Part shown: one piece after another, positions 22,011-33,904 of the stretch | Layout of the letters: the number at the start of each line of letters is the position of its first letter | How positions within the stretch are numbered: position 1 is the first letter of the stretch | DNA from: Aureobasidium sp. EXF-3400 | Lineage: Eukaryota > Ascomycota > Dothideomycetes > Dothideales > Saccotheciaceae | Length of the DNA stretch: 43,883 nucleotides | NCBI GenBank assembly: GCA_024195585.1 | Contig: SWBL01000387.1 | Coordinates: 1-43,883, forward strand | Direction of reading: 5' to 3' | Notes under the pieces: generated by a model | What the model was told of the DNA's origin: nothing | What the model saw: the letters and a program-made list of their open reading frames with translations, nothing else | Database searches by the model: none | Program-made: the position numbers and the translations under genes

Positions 22011-23210
22011 AGTGTAATGATGTTGGGTATAGATTGATACTGCAAGCGTGGAGTGAAAGATGCGACAGTAGTGTCGCAACGAGGTGAGTCAACTCAAGAG
22101 CTTTGATACGAATGAGGATGTGGAGTGGATATAAAAGAATCTAAGACATGTATAGGACAGGACTGGAACCACCTTTTTATGCAACGTGACAAAGGCTTTG
22201 GAAACTCACAAGCTCTCGTGAGGAGTGACCAGTCAGTGAAGGAAAGGTCGACGTTCCTGCATCCAGTGATCAGACTGAAAATCAAAGAAAGATCCCGTCG
22301 AGCGTTTAGCACAATGTAGGTCTATTTCCAATACGCTGTTCTGAGCTGGCCAGAAAGCACCATCAGAGAGTGGTCCGTCGCATGACAAAAAGCATCAGAG
22401 CCTCCAAGTTGGAGTCCCACAATGAACAACGGATATATCTCAGAAGGGACACAAAGAAGGCTTGGACACTATGAAGCTAAAGTGTCCCGTGAGAGCGCAG
22501 CCCCATGGCACACCTGATGGCCCTGGCGAAGCTCAATCACCAAGACGTGGAGATGGTAACGTCCGAACCTTCCGGAAGGCATATCCGTTGCGCTGTGTGA
22601 CATCCGAATATGCAGGTGGGCGGCTACAAGCACACACGCACTGTTCATCAGCACGAAGTTTAACCGGTTTCTACAGCATGAAGTGTTTCTGAGCCATGAA
22701 TGTCTGCTTGAGAATCGTTGTTGCATTGCATTGTACACGCTCACCTTTACTTGCCTCTTAAGTCTACAAGCAATATCATCTTCAGGCAAGAACACCATAG
22801 ATCTGTTTGATGTCAGATGCTGCTTTGAGCGAAAACAAACTCTACACTACCAGGTATTTTCTCAAAGGAATTCATCACCTCGATATGGCGCAGGAATGCC
22901 GAGTGCGGCTTTCCTTCAGTGATTGGCTCCAAAAGAGCGGACTGGACGTTGTCAGAGCGGCATTGGATCTACAACGAAAGCATGCTGGAATCCCGGGTAC
23001 AAACATGCATGAAGCCGAGCCCTGCAGCAAAGGCGTTGATGATACACATGTTTCGGACCAACAGGTGTCTCTGAGCGTGCATGATTTGGAATTGACATGC
23101 AACGAAACGTGAAGCTGTAGATGCCTGTCATGCTCATCCACAGCAACGGGTGGCGGACTGACGGTGATCGTTTGTCGAGAATTTGTCGCATAGCAGTGCC
23201 GACTATGCGC
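22011..23210. other. Intergenic region between forkhead and cactin genes
   Basis: About 1.2 kb holding the forkhead gene's promoter and 5' leader and the cactin 3' flank. On the minus strand a three-codon upstream frame (ATG TCT TAG, 22149-22141) could be a minimal uORF of the forkhead transcript if the leader reaches that far. Frames up to about 109 codons on either strand have no recognisable content. Confidence 0.4.
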
Positions 23211-25090
23211 TCATTTTCTGTAATATATCTTCTTGAACTGGAAGTGTAGTTGAAGAATACCCTATCATGGCATGTCAGAACAGTTTAGGCTAATGCATTG
23301 TGGTCTGCAAGATATCAAGCTGAGGGTGTCGCAGCAGCATGCGTGTGCGGATAGGCAGTGTGCTCTCTAGTCTTCGTCAAGCCGTACTCCCAGCATGCAA
23401 TGCATTGTGTCTGCCGACGGCAAGACACAGCTTGTTGCTAGAAGATGGCCGCTAGAGTCAAACAATAGGCGCGAAAAAGACGTCCTCATTGAACATGTAC
23501 CATGGTAGTCCCGCAGACTGACAAAAAAGAATGGAAAAATCATGACGTACCTTGTCAAAGCTACTTCTGAAGCCACGCTCCCGCTTTGCACTATAGTCCC
23601 ACTCTTTGTCGACGATACGGAAAGCAATGTCCTCGTACGGCGGTCCAGCGATGAAGCGGATGAGGCAAGTGTCCTCAGCCCCAGCAGGCGCAAACGATTC
23701 GCCCCGCTTGCGACCGTTCTCACGCTCGATACGGAAAGTAGGTGCTTTGGTTGTGTCAACAAGATCAGGGTAGAAGATGTTGAACTTGTAACCTTGAACG
23801 ACCTTGGGAGGGAGGTTTTCGTGATCGTAATGAGTCTGGTTGTACTTGTTCCACTCGTAACCCATCTGGACTCTGTTGAAGTAGCGTGGTTTTCTTGGGC
23901 GGTATGTCTCTGCCCATTTCGGTCTGCCAGTCGAGACATCCTCCTCGGCATTGAAAGCTTCTTCATTATCGTTGAAGCCTCTAGCGGCCTCTCGGTCGTA
24001 GAGTGCACTTGTGACCCTGGACATGTCGTCCCGCCTAGGTTCAGAAGACAAGGCCAGATCAGTAGTGGACGTCTTGGTGCCATGACGAGCTGGGATGTAG
24101 CCGAGCTTGAGGACCCTGCGCCGATCTTGAATCTGTCATTGGGTCAGCATGACGCTTCTTATGTCCATGAAGTGCCCGCATACCAATCTCTGCTTGAAAT
24201 CCTCCTCCTCCATCGAAATCAAGGTCTTGTCTTCTGGTATCAGGCGTAGCAAAGGTTCCGGGTCCGAGACAGCAGATGACTCTGTGGATTGCGCCTGGTC
24301 TTCCGGAGCGGCGAGCGAGGAGGATTTCAGGCTTTCCCTGACCTTGTTGCGTGAAGCCATAGCCTCTTGTTCTTGCTGCTGTCGCAGAGTCTCCAGACGG
24401 GCACCCAATACGGATTTGGAAACCTGGCGTAGCCTGGCCTTAGCTTTGTAGATGGACAGGCTCTTGAGAAGGTTTTCCCAGTAATCGACATCAATGTCGT
24501 CGTTGGACCTCAGCTTCGCTTTGACCTGCTTCTCCAAAGTCTCGAGTTGTTCGTGTGTCTTGGGTCCAAGTAGGCGATCGATCTCGGGAGTGACCGAAGA
24601 CATTCCTCGAGCGGTTTGGAGCTTGCTAGGAGCAGCGCGTCGTCTGTCTTTGCAGATGACCTTCATTGTCTGATGTATAGAATTAGCTGATGGGAAGAGC
24701 AGCAAGATTGGGTCAAGAACTTACGTTCCAGAAGTCCCGGTTGCTTCTACTGTGCTCGAGGGTCAAGTAGGTGTCGATTCCTTTATCCAGCTCGTCGAGT
24801 TGCATGTCGTCGAGGCCCTCAAAGACACCCTTGGGGTCGACGGCGGGAAGTTCTCCATCGTCGTCGTCGCTGTCGTAGCCGTCGCGCGTGGCATCCAGGG
24901 CGCGTAGTGTGACTGCAAGTAGATCGATGGGGTCCGCTCTGCCAGCGCGTGCTCGAATAATGGCCTTCTTCTTGGCCTGCTTGAGCACAAAGCGGTCCTC
25001 GTTGGCAACCCATGCTTCCTCTTGGGCATCGGCGGCAGATCGTTTGGCTGGAATGCTGGACCTGGGTGGGCCGCCACGTCGCTGGTCCAT
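23211..25090 (-). CDS. Cactin (conserved splicing-associated protein)
   Basis: 494-residue model of four exons: 25090-24725, 24669-24184, 24132-23551 and 23261-23211. Introns are 24724-24670, 24183-24133 and a long 23550-23262. The N-terminal exon has RFVLKQAKKKAIIRARAGRADPID in continuous frame, typical of the cactin mid-domain. TMKVICKD and the DYW/LGxR helical stretch follow. The C-terminal domain has RPRKPRYFNRVQMGYEWNKY, AGPPYEDIAFRIVDKEWDY and RGFRSSFDK. The last exon was found by searching for the conserved end and reads GILQLHFQFKKIYYRK then TGA. Without that exon the frame would read through the donor to a non-conserved end at 23458. Cactin is a nuclear spliceosome-associated factor; fission yeast has a homologue (Cay1). 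It is divergent from the XLF gene, starts 264 bases apart. Confidence 0.93.
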
Positions 25091-25354
25091 GTTCGCTGTG
25101 CTTCTTTGCGCAACACGTCTCGTCGGTAATTCGGTGTGTTTTCCTCGAAACTGGATGAATATTTATTTGAGAGCAAACAAGTCTCGTTCTATTCTTGTCG
25201 CATCTCGAACGCGGCTTCTCTCCAATCTGACGCGCGCCAAGAGCAGTGAAGCTGTTTCTACCAGCCTCCTTTCCAACCACGCCGACTTTCACGACATCCT
25301 CTCAGAACATCTCATCTTCTGATGTTCCTCGTGACATGATCCAGTAACTTCAAC
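25091..25354. promoter_or_regulatory. Bidirectional promoter region, cactin / XLF
   Basis: 264 bases separate the two divergent ATGs. The segment is rich in CpG-containing words (CGCGCC, TCGAAC) and lacks a clear TATA box. Divergent control of the two genes is inferred from spacing alone. Confidence 0.4.
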
Positions 25355-26964
25355 ATGGGTACCGAAGGCCGCTGGGAGCTCCTCAATCTCAACCTTGAGG
25401 GCTTGCCCAAGCTTCTCGTCAAGTATGTTATCGGCGAGGCGGGCTACACTGTATCCATCACCGACCTTGCAAACATATGGATTGAGACTCTAGCCAATGT
25501 CCATGTCATACGCAACGCTGAAGAACAGAGTTGCAGCATCAACCCAGGTGATGATGTTGGCCAGTTGCGCCTATTGCTTGAACAGATTCGCGATATTCTT
25601 CGTCATAAGAATGGCACTACTGTTCACCTTGCACTGCACCCTCCTGACCATCTAAAGCTTACCTTGAGAGCCCCATTGCCTCCGCCATTACCTGCCTTTG
25701 AATGGACCATGGTACTCATCAAAGCCACTTCGATCGAGGTGGTTTCCGAAGTCGTATCACCTCTTCTCGTGCTTGCTCATCAACAGCAACAGCAGCTCAG
25801 TTTTCTGCTTGCTCAGCTCAAGGACAAGGATCACGCCATGTCAAGATTGCTTGACAAGATGGAAGCTACAAACACTGATCTTGGATCTGTCTTCCCAGGA
25901 GTTTCGGCTGGCAGAAACTCTCAGAGGTCCTTGAAGAGGAACCATGTGGCCAGTCGGGTACCGGGTCTCGCTCCCTTCCAACCTGGGTCTGAGCTGCAAC
26001 ATAACGGAGTATCGCCCTCTACCGAAACACTCTATGCCGTGCTTCGCGATGTCCCTGGAGACATGGCGCCTAGGTTGACTAACACGTCCGACACCTGGTG
26101 GCAGGATATGCCGAAGCAGCAGGGAGACATAGAAGTCAGTGTGCCCATGCCTTCGGTCCTGGACGACGACGAAACGGATGACGATCTAGACTTTCAAGTA
26201 AGAATATCAAGGCTTTCGAGAGTTTGACTAACGACGAGTAGACACAAACAATACCAGAGCAACTGCAACGGCAAATGCCCGCTAATATATCCTCTCCAGT
26301 TCGCTCAGCCCGACGCTTGCAGAGGCACGTTTCTGCCAACGACGATAGCACCGACGATGACAGAGTTCCTTCATCTCCCCCACCTCCTATCCTCCGCAAC
26401 TTCCAGCTTGGCCGTACAGAGACACCTGCGTCTGACAGTCTAAGCACACGCTCGAACACGCAAACAAGACGACTAGGAGCGATCGGAGGCAGGTCTAGCT
26501 CTCAAGCTCTACCGCCTTCTTCCCCACCTAAGCCGCCTGCAGATATCGAACTTGGCCATGGCTTGCGATCAAGAACGACGTTGTCACCGACCCCAACCTC
26601 GATGCTGCCACCTCCAAGCCAAGCGTCTCCACGAAGACGCAGGCTTGGTGGAATAGGACGTGGCAGCTCTCAGATGCAGTTTTCTCAGCCGTCGCTCAGC
26701 AGATGGTCATCGCAGGCTCCTCCTATCTTGGAAGAAGACCACCTGGATGATTCTGGTGTTGCTTCAGAATTCACATCTACGGTCCACGAGAGTCGTGAGA
26801 ACACGACTGAAGGTCGGCAGACTCGAGCGACTAAGCGCAAAGCCAGTGAGGAAAGGGAATCTACGCCTAGAGAAACATCGGTAGAGAGAGCCGATAGGAA
26901 GAGGCAAGAGCTGAAAAAGAGTGAGAAGTCGAAAGCGCCTGCAAAGAAGAAAAGGCGGTTTTAA
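25355..26964 (+). CDS. XLF/Nej1-type non-homologous end-joining factor
   Basis: 521-residue product of two exons (25355-26197, 26242-26964; intron 26198-26241, 44 nt, GTAAGA). The N-terminal head domain shows the XLF/Cernunnos pattern: WELLNLNLEGLPKLLVKY, GYTVSITDLANIWIETL, CSINP, LRLLLEQI, PLPPPLPAFEW, then a helix (VVSPLLVLAHQQQQQLSFL) that would form the coiled-coil stalk. The long Ser/Pro-rich tail with acidic DDDETDDDLDF ends in Lys/Arg repeats and KKKRRF. A short basic-aromatic C-terminus is the position of the Ku-binding motif in XLF proteins. It would act with Ku and ligase IV-XRCC4 (Dnl4-Lif1) in nuclear double-strand-break repair. Identity rests on the head-domain pattern, since this family diverges fast. 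Confidence 0.82.
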
Positions 26965-27681
26965 GCTAAGTAATCAATGTACCTCTGTGTTAAACACATG
27001 TTGTAACATTCCCTTTCCCCTCGAGGTGCTAGTGTATTGCTGCAAGGTGTTCAACGAATGTGTGGCTGCGGCTTGTGATGATGTCGATTGGATTGCAGAG
27101 TGTCACTTGTTCTTGCTGGAGTCGACCATGGCGATCAGATATGTGTGCATCGCGACAGTTGATCGCTGCGGCAGTGGAAAAGTCATGGTCATGTCGATGT
27201 TCGTTCACAGATCAGGAAGTGTGGCGATGCGTTTGTGCTTGCCTGTTTGTCTTATATGATCACCACCCACCTTACAAGCTAATCGATATAGACATTCATC
27301 ACCATCGAATTCACAGCCATTGAAAGCAGGAGTTCCAGGACCATGTGTCAATATCGATATGATTATTATGGTTACTGCCAGCACCAAGAATTCATTCTTG
27401 TCAAGCTTTGTGAAGACGCCATCTCTCTAGCTCGCGTCGACAAACACCAGACAAAACACAACTCAGAAGGCGCGATTGTCCAAGCGCCTCCCGCCGACAC
27501 AACAACTGCGTCTTTGTGCGAAGCCGAATCCAATCTCTGCATTTCCGAACCATCCATTGTTTTGATAGGAGAAGTTGATCATTCCATCTATTCATTGAGC
27601 ACTATCACACACATCATTGTGAGGTTTGTTGCTCCATGCCTCTGCGAGTTCCAAATGCTAGTATTGACATCTCACAGCACC
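26965..27681. other. Intergenic region
   Basis: About 720 bases between two plus-strand genes. A plus-strand open frame joins the next gene's first exon in register from 27343, but its composition (many Cys, His, Tyr) looks non-coding. Nothing else was recognised. Confidence 0.4.
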
Positions 27682-30485
27682 ATGGCTCCCCCCGATACAC
27701 TAGAGACAAGGTTAGTGTCTTTGTTGTTCTCGCAATATTGTGCAAAAGATACTGACCCACAAGCAGCGACCATGAGCAAGAGTTTGCCCAGGAAGCTGAA
27801 CGCCATTACAACGATATCATCAGCGGCGGAAAGCCTCCTGCATACTACAAAGCCATCGAGATCCAACTGCTGCAAGTCCTTGACAGAGTGCGTGAGCTCG
27901 CAGACCCTAGCTCTTCGGCAGCTGTCAGACTCCAGCAGCTTCATGAGCACAACGACCAATCTTCAGACCAAGCTGCCTCCGTCACTTCTTCAGCCCCTGA
28001 GACTATACCTCTCGACAATTTCCCTGCGCTGTCTCACACGGTTCTCCCTCGCAACGATGTCCTGATCCAGTCTTACGCAAAGGCAGTTATGAACTCTCTT
28101 CCTCGACAACCACCTGTTGTCATTCAGGAAGCCGAGTCCGAAGAAGTCGTCGAGCCTCAGACTGGATCTCGCATCTCTCCTGTCAAGGATGAAGATGGCG
28201 ATTGGTGTGTCGTTGATCGCTCAGGCCGAGGTGCTCGCTCCCAGAAACCACAGGCCAAGGTCACGGAGCGACGCGCCCGCAAGACGCTTCCACAGGCATG
28301 GATGCAGATGAACGAGGATGCCCAGACCGCACGAGTCACGCCTGAAGACGCCTCGATGGCACTTCCCTCAAGTCCCCACAAGTCTTTGCAACGCACTGCT
28401 CGTACCAAAGGCCCTCATACCCAGCTTCCTCAAGCCCAAGCCAACTCACTCAAGTCCAAGTCGAGCAAGCCCAATGTGACCAAGGCGACTGCATCAAAGA
28501 CACCAGGTTATGCCTCACCCACAAAGGCCTCCACAATTCGCACTGTTGGAGTATCCGAATCTGCCAGGCCTCCTTCTCCTTGCAAGTCCAGATCTATCCG
28601 CGTCGACGCCATGTCCAATGCAGCTATTCATCCATCAGAGCAACACTCGCCTTCCCGATCTGTTGCATCTACTGTCTTCGACACTGCTCGGCGCAAGATC
28701 CTCCCAACGCATGGTAACCCTCCCGTCACCGCGTTCTCATTCGGTTTGGACGGAACATTCGAGTCTGTTCCAACTAGCAAGTTGCAAACTCTCTCTGGCG
28801 ATTCTGTACGTCCTTCAAAGAAGGCAAAGCTCGGTCTGAGAATCAACATTCCAGACCCTTCCAGTAGTTTGCCTCGCCCAGGCAGTCCTACTCGCATTCC
28901 TATTGCTGTCTCGCCCAACACCTCAGTTGCAAGTATCGAGCCTTCAACTCCTGACCGCGTAACTGCACAGGCTGCCGGACTTGCTGAAGCAGACAGAACT
29001 ACTTCCAAACCTGTCGACAGAGCATCCATACTTGATCCTATCAGGAGACGTCTGTCTAGTGCTTCCTCTACCAGTCAGAGGCGATCGAGTGCTTCTTCGA
29101 CAGAACGAACACGCAGGGACTCTAGTGCAAAGCAGTCGAACGAGACGTCTTGTGTCGAAGACGACTCCACCGAAGAGCCCGACAAGTTCGACGACTCCGA
29201 AAAGACCACCACCGGGGAAAGTACACAGGCAAAGATGCAGCAACCACCCAATGCTGTTGCCTCCTCGCTGACATCTGCTCTCGAACCCGCCTCCGCCTTT
29301 TTGCTTGACACCATCAAGCAGACCGCCGAAGCTCATGCTGCTCGACAAAGCCACAGTCAAGTCAAGGAATCCATTGCACCATCCTCGAGTATGGACGAAG
29401 CACAGCAGGCAAAGAAAGTGCTTGAATTTCAGGCGGCCTGTCGTTCTCAACACATCTCCTGCGCTTCCTCTCCGGAAAAAGACCCTGCGGTGTTGAAGTG
29501 TAGTCCAGTCAAGGCCCGCGCTTCTAAAGGCCAGGAGAGGTCTTCGTCTGGTCCTGCTAGATTCAGCCTGCGCGCTACCGCTGCTCACTTTGTCCCTACG
29601 CCTACTTCGGAAGATGACTTTGGACCCTTGAGTGCACCCGAGCCCACATTCAGTCTGTCTCTGCCACCTACACCTGCAACTCTGCCCCTCGCACCTGCGC
29701 TTGCATTCGCTTCACAGGCTGTACCTATGCTTCTTCCGACCTGTTCACCCATACATCCTACGGTAGCATCTGAAGGATCTCCCCAGCAGTTCTCAACTCA
29801 ATATCCTTCGGCTTTGGCTACCTACTCGAGCTGGATTCCTGATGAACAATGGAACGACCTTCCACATGAAACCAAGGCAGCTGTGTTCAGAGAGAGAAAA
29901 GAACGCGGCTCCAGCTCTGCTTCCTCTGGTGGAATTTCTCCAACCATGTTCTCCAACTTCACCACTAGCCCATCTTTGTCCTCTCTGGGACCGTTTGCCG
30001 AGCCAGGTATGGAGTTGTACAAGCCGCACTGGGACTGGATGCATCCTGGTCAAGGTGGAGTAAGATTTGGCAGAGCACCTCTTCCAATCATGCCTGAGCT
30101 CCAATATGACGGTCACCAACGCAAAGGCTGGGACGTCAAATCTGCCGCCCCTGGATGGCGCTACGGTTGGCGTGGTGGCGATGGTTTGGAGATCTCGTTC
30201 AAAGGTGATGGACCAATCGCCGAGAGGAACCCTAATGCACCAGTCGACTTCAACGAGTACAACAACGACTTCTACGGAAAGCCTACTAAGAAGGGCCAGA
30301 AGCGTGGCGGGCGTCACTCGTCTAAGAGAAACGGAGTCTCACCCAACAGCCGTGTCAGAGAGTGGGCTAGGAACGCAAACTACCCTTCTGTCCCTTGCGG
30401 CAACTTCGAAGTCGTCCAGGCAGTTGAGCATCTGCCATATCTCCCTGACGCGTGGTGTCACAGCTGCTTGCCTGCACACATGTGA
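27682..30485 (+). CDS. Hypothetical protein, 915 residues, with Trp/Gly-rich C-terminal domain
   Basis: Two-exon model: a 29-base first exon (27682-27710, MAPPDTLET), intron 27711-27766 (GTTAGT, GCAG), and exon 2 to 30485. Splicing extends the frame upstream of the internal Met at 27888 with a helical segment (EQEFAQEAERHYNDII, then PPAYYKAIEIQLLQVLDRV), a likely coiled coil. About 600 residues of disordered Ser/Pro/Lys sequence follow. The last 190 residues look folded and rich in Trp, Gly and His: SSWIPDEQWNDLP, KPHWDWMHPGQGG, GWRYGWRGGDGLEISF. A basic patch (KKGQKRGGRHSSKRN) precedes the end. Family not recognised; no membrane or signal segment. The start is less certain than the end. Confidence 0.75.
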
Positions 30486-31511
30486 AGTGTTTGCTACAGA
30501 TACCGGGTCATCGCGAATGAGCGAGGGATGTCGCTCATGATTCCCTATGTCTATTGTTCTCTGGGGCTGGTATCATCTGAAGCAAAGAGTCGGATGCTCT
30601 CAAAAGATGCAAATTTCATTGCTGCTGTTTTCAAGCGTGGATGAATTGAGTACCGATTCTTCTCTGGTCGTCAAGACATTGTTCTTTAAGGTAGTTTCTC
30701 AATGGTATTACGTTCATATTTTCATTAAACTCTCTTGTTCAAGATGTATGACCTCACAATAGACCATCTGTTGCCATAGTCGTAGAGTGCTCTCGGCATG
30801 AGATGGTTGTTATGCGGATTAGTGACAGTTGAAAAGTTTCACGGAGATGATGTGCCGAGAGAGTGTGGGGAGGATCTTGAAGATCTGCGAGCACGCCGCA
30901 CGAGCTCACGAGAAGCGGGCCTATAGAGACAATGGATGCATGAGGTTCTCGTTTTGGAAGCTGTTCGTGTAAGGAGTGTGACCTTGTGACGCCGTTGATT
31001 CGAGTCAAAGTACGAAACTGGAGTGGAAAAGGCGGTTTGATACGAGCGGGATCTTAGAAATGATCGACACCCAAACACGCCGTCTCTGGTCGCCCCTTTG
31101 CTTGGCCCAGTGGCCCGCCCTGCAGTCGTGCGGGCAGGCGCATATCCGCCATCCGCATCTCGCATTGGCCCTGAACTCTGACTTATTTTTGTCTCTGACG
31201 CCAGCAACAAGGCGATTTCTCGATCTTGCGTTTTCTTCTCTCCTACGACTTCACTCTCTTGGCTATTCTTAACACCTGTGCGACTTTTGGATATTGTTAT
31301 ACTACTGCCCGACAGCATCATTCGCTTGTTGTCACCACACGCCCGTCCCTACACGAACCAACGACTTTTAGCGGCCGCGTGATTACGACGCCTCCTCGCT
31401 CTTCGGCCTTGTCTACGACGCTGCTCCAGCATAGGCCTCGACAGCACCGCTTGCTCTACCGCATAAACTGCCAGACGTGACGCACACCCGTGACGAGGAA
31501 ACACACAAAAT
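30486..31511. other. Intergenic region upstream of Crh/Utr2
   Basis: About 1 kb between two plus-strand genes. A pyrimidine-rich segment near 31160-31270 could be the promoter or leader of the wall enzyme. No gene, tRNA or repeat is supported. Confidence 0.45.
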
Positions 31512-32989
31512 ATGAAGACGATACACGCTGTGGCTGCCCTGACCGTGGCAGCGGCCTCGGCCGTCCAGGCCATGATCACTTGCGACTCAAACAACCCTTG
31601 CCCTTCGAGCGCTCCCTGCTGCTCGTCATACGGATTCTGTGGTGTCGGCGCATACTGTCTGGGAGGATGTTACCCCAAGGACTCGTTCAGCATGGACTCT
31701 TGCATGCCTGCACCAGTTTGCAAGTCGTCCGACTATGATTTCACCAACATGAATGGCTTCATCGAAAACACAGATTACTTGGGAGACCCGTCTACCGGCA
31801 ACTGGGTCTTTTCTGGTGACCCGTTGATGTACAACAACGAAGCAGTCTTGCTCACCATGACCTCGGACTCTTCAGGCACTCTTCTAAGTAGCACACGCTA
31901 CGTTTGGTACGGCAAGATGAGCGCTACCATGAAGACCAGTCGTGGCGCTGGTGTCGTTACTGCTTTCATCATGATGAGTGATGTCAAGGACGAAATCGAT
32001 TTCGAGTTCATTGGTACCGATGTTCAGACTGCTCAGAGCAACTACTACTTCCAAGGAATTACTGATTGTAAGTCACGCCAAGTCACGGCACATGCGTTTA
32101 CTTGGGCTAACACAATTCCAGACGGCAACGAGAAGAACCTCTCTTCGCCCAACACTGACTCTCAATGGCACACATACACGATCGACTGGCAGCCCGACTC
32201 ACTCAGCTGGGAGGTTGACGGCCAGGTTCTCCGCACTCTGTATCGTAACGAGACTTACAACGAGACCGCCGGCCAGTACCACTACCCCCAGACTCCATCC
32301 AGAGTCCAATTCAGTTTGTGGCCTGCTGGTAAGGCTGGTAACGCTCAGGGTACCATTGAATGGGCTGGTGGTGAGATCGACTGGAACAGCCCTTACATGC
32401 AGAACGGTTACTACTATGCCATGGTCAAGGACGTCGTAAGTTCAAACTTATTCCTAATCATTATTTTCACAATACTGACCAAGTTCGACAGACTGTTGAT
32501 TGCTATAACCCTCCTTCTGGTTACAACAACCAGGGCAACAAGGCTTACTGGTATGAGAACAAGTTCGGCACCAACGACACAGTTGTCATTGGCAACAACG
32601 GTACCATCCTGTCCTCCTTCCTTGCCACTGGTGAGGATCCCAAGAAGGGTGCCAGCTCGAGTAAGACGTCCACTGCGACCAAGAGTGGAAGCCAGTCGTC
32701 CTCTTCATCTTCCGCAACCGCTCAACCCGAGACCATCCCTGGTGTTTCTGGTGGCGGTTCACGCGAATCAGGCAGTGATGTTGCTAGTGGATCTTCATCT
32801 TCTGGTAACAGTGGTTCGTCGGGCTCTTCAGGATCATCAGGATCATCAGACTCGGGCTCCTACTCAGGAGGCTCTAGCTCGTTCTCACAAGGTCTCGAGA
32901 CTGGTAGCGGCACCAACGATGGTAGCAGAGTGGTTGCAGGCAGCCTTGTTGCGCTTGTTGCGTTCTTTGCTGCTGCCATGATGCTGTAA
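31512..32989 (+). CDS. Crh/Utr2-type chitin-glucan transglycosylase (GH16, CBM18, GPI-anchored)
   Basis: 455-residue cell-wall enzyme that cross-links chitin to beta-glucan. Exons are 31512-32067, 32122-32435 and 32492-32989; introns 32068-32121 (GTAAGT) and 32436-32491 (GTAAGT) both keep frame. Seen in order: signal peptide (to about residue 20); a Cys-rich CBM18 chitin-binding module (CDSNNPCPSSAPCCSSYGF, GVGAYCLGGC); the GH16 domain with catalytic DEIDFEF (the two Glu act as nucleophile and acid/base), WHTYTIDW and QFSLWPAG; a Ser/Gly/Thr-rich stalk; and a hydrophobic GPI-anchor signal (VVAGSLVALVAFFAAAMML). This order is that of yeast Utr2/Crh2. The protein should sit on the plasma membrane or in the wall. 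Confidence 0.95.
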
Positions 32990-33476
32990 ACAAAAGCATG
33001 GCGAGGATGATATGATTTTGGAGGTTTTTTGTTTATACTGCTTCTGCCACTTTTGCGTTTCCTTAATCATTGATACATGAAGTAATACCTTGGGAGGATC
33101 GGGGTGCATAGAGCGATGATTCTATTCGTTCAATCGACAGCATATTTCTGGATACAAACCATCATGACTTTGTCTACTGCTGTTTGATGAGAAGTGAATT
33201 TGCATGTGAGAAGCGAAATGGTATAGAAGGTAAATGCTTCACTCGATGCTCTGAGAATGATAGAAGTGATATGCTGAGCAGTCAGGTCGGAGCCGGAAAA
33301 ACAATGATCCTGAGCGAGCGTCGATGCACAGACCTTCGAATCGAGCGAAAAGGCAGGCTTGGCGTCGAAATGGCTGCGGGCTTGTCGAATTCCTCCCGCA
33401 CTCGCACCGCCGAACGTCGTCGTCTCTCAGTCCCATTTTCTTTTCGCCAACCACCCAACCTCACAACACCGTCACC
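32990..33476. other. Intergenic region, Crh/Utr2 to eS21
   Basis: About 490 bases between plus-strand genes; includes the 3' flank of the wall enzyme and the C/T-rich leader of the ribosomal gene (about 33400-33476). Nothing else was recognised. Confidence 0.45.
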
Positions 33477-33904
33477 ATGGAGAACGAACGCGGAGAACTC
33501 GTCGACCTGTACGCAACCCCCATCATTCCTTGATTCCCGTCCTGCCGTCACGGACCCCCCAAAAGCGCGCCCTCGAGCGACAGAAAGAGATCATGCCAGA
33601 AACACACACACACGCAGAGACGGGCAGAAAGAAAACCAGAGCAACAGACTGACATTTTTTCTTCGCAACCTGCAGTTACGTCCCCCGCAAGTGCAGCGCC
33701 ACCAACCGCATCATCAAGGCCAAGGACCACGGTTCCGTCCAGATCTCCGTCGCAAAGGTCGACGAGAACGGCAGATTCAACGGCGAGACCCAGGCCTACG
33801 CTCTCTGCGGCTTCGTCCGCGCCATGGGCGAGTCTGACGACTGCATCAACCGCCTCGCTCAGCGTGACGGCTACCTCAAGAACGTCTGGAGCGCCAGCCG
33901 ATAA
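33477..33904 (+). CDS. RPS21: 40S ribosomal protein eS21
   Basis: 86-residue protein of the small ribosomal subunit. Exon 1 (33477-33508) encodes [10 protein letters not shown] plus two bases. The intron is 33509-33675 (167 nt, GTACGC, TGCAG), and exon 2 is 33676-33904. The join gives [18 protein letters not shown], the conserved eS21 start, followed by [19 protein letters not shown] and the end [14 protein letters not shown]. Length matches yeast Rps21 (87). A pyrimidine-rich leader precedes the ATG, as is common for ribosomal genes. An early intron in a ribosomal protein gene is typical of ascomycetes; I saw no box C/D snoRNA inside it. It contains a short CA run (about 33600-33612). Confidence 0.97.

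Noticed and set aside
22807..23112. 101-codon plus-strand frame between forkhead and cactin
   Set aside because: Looks partly protein-like but has no domain, and no splice partner or conserved neighbour supports it.
23458..23550. Contiguous end of the cactin frame (to stop at 23458), or a 33-nt intron there
   Set aside because: The ending is not conserved, and 33 nt is shorter than any other intron here; the downstream exon gives the family's exact C-terminus.
33509..33675. snoRNA in the eS21 intron
   Set aside because: No box C (RTGATGA) with paired box D, and no H/ACA hairpin pattern, was found by eye.
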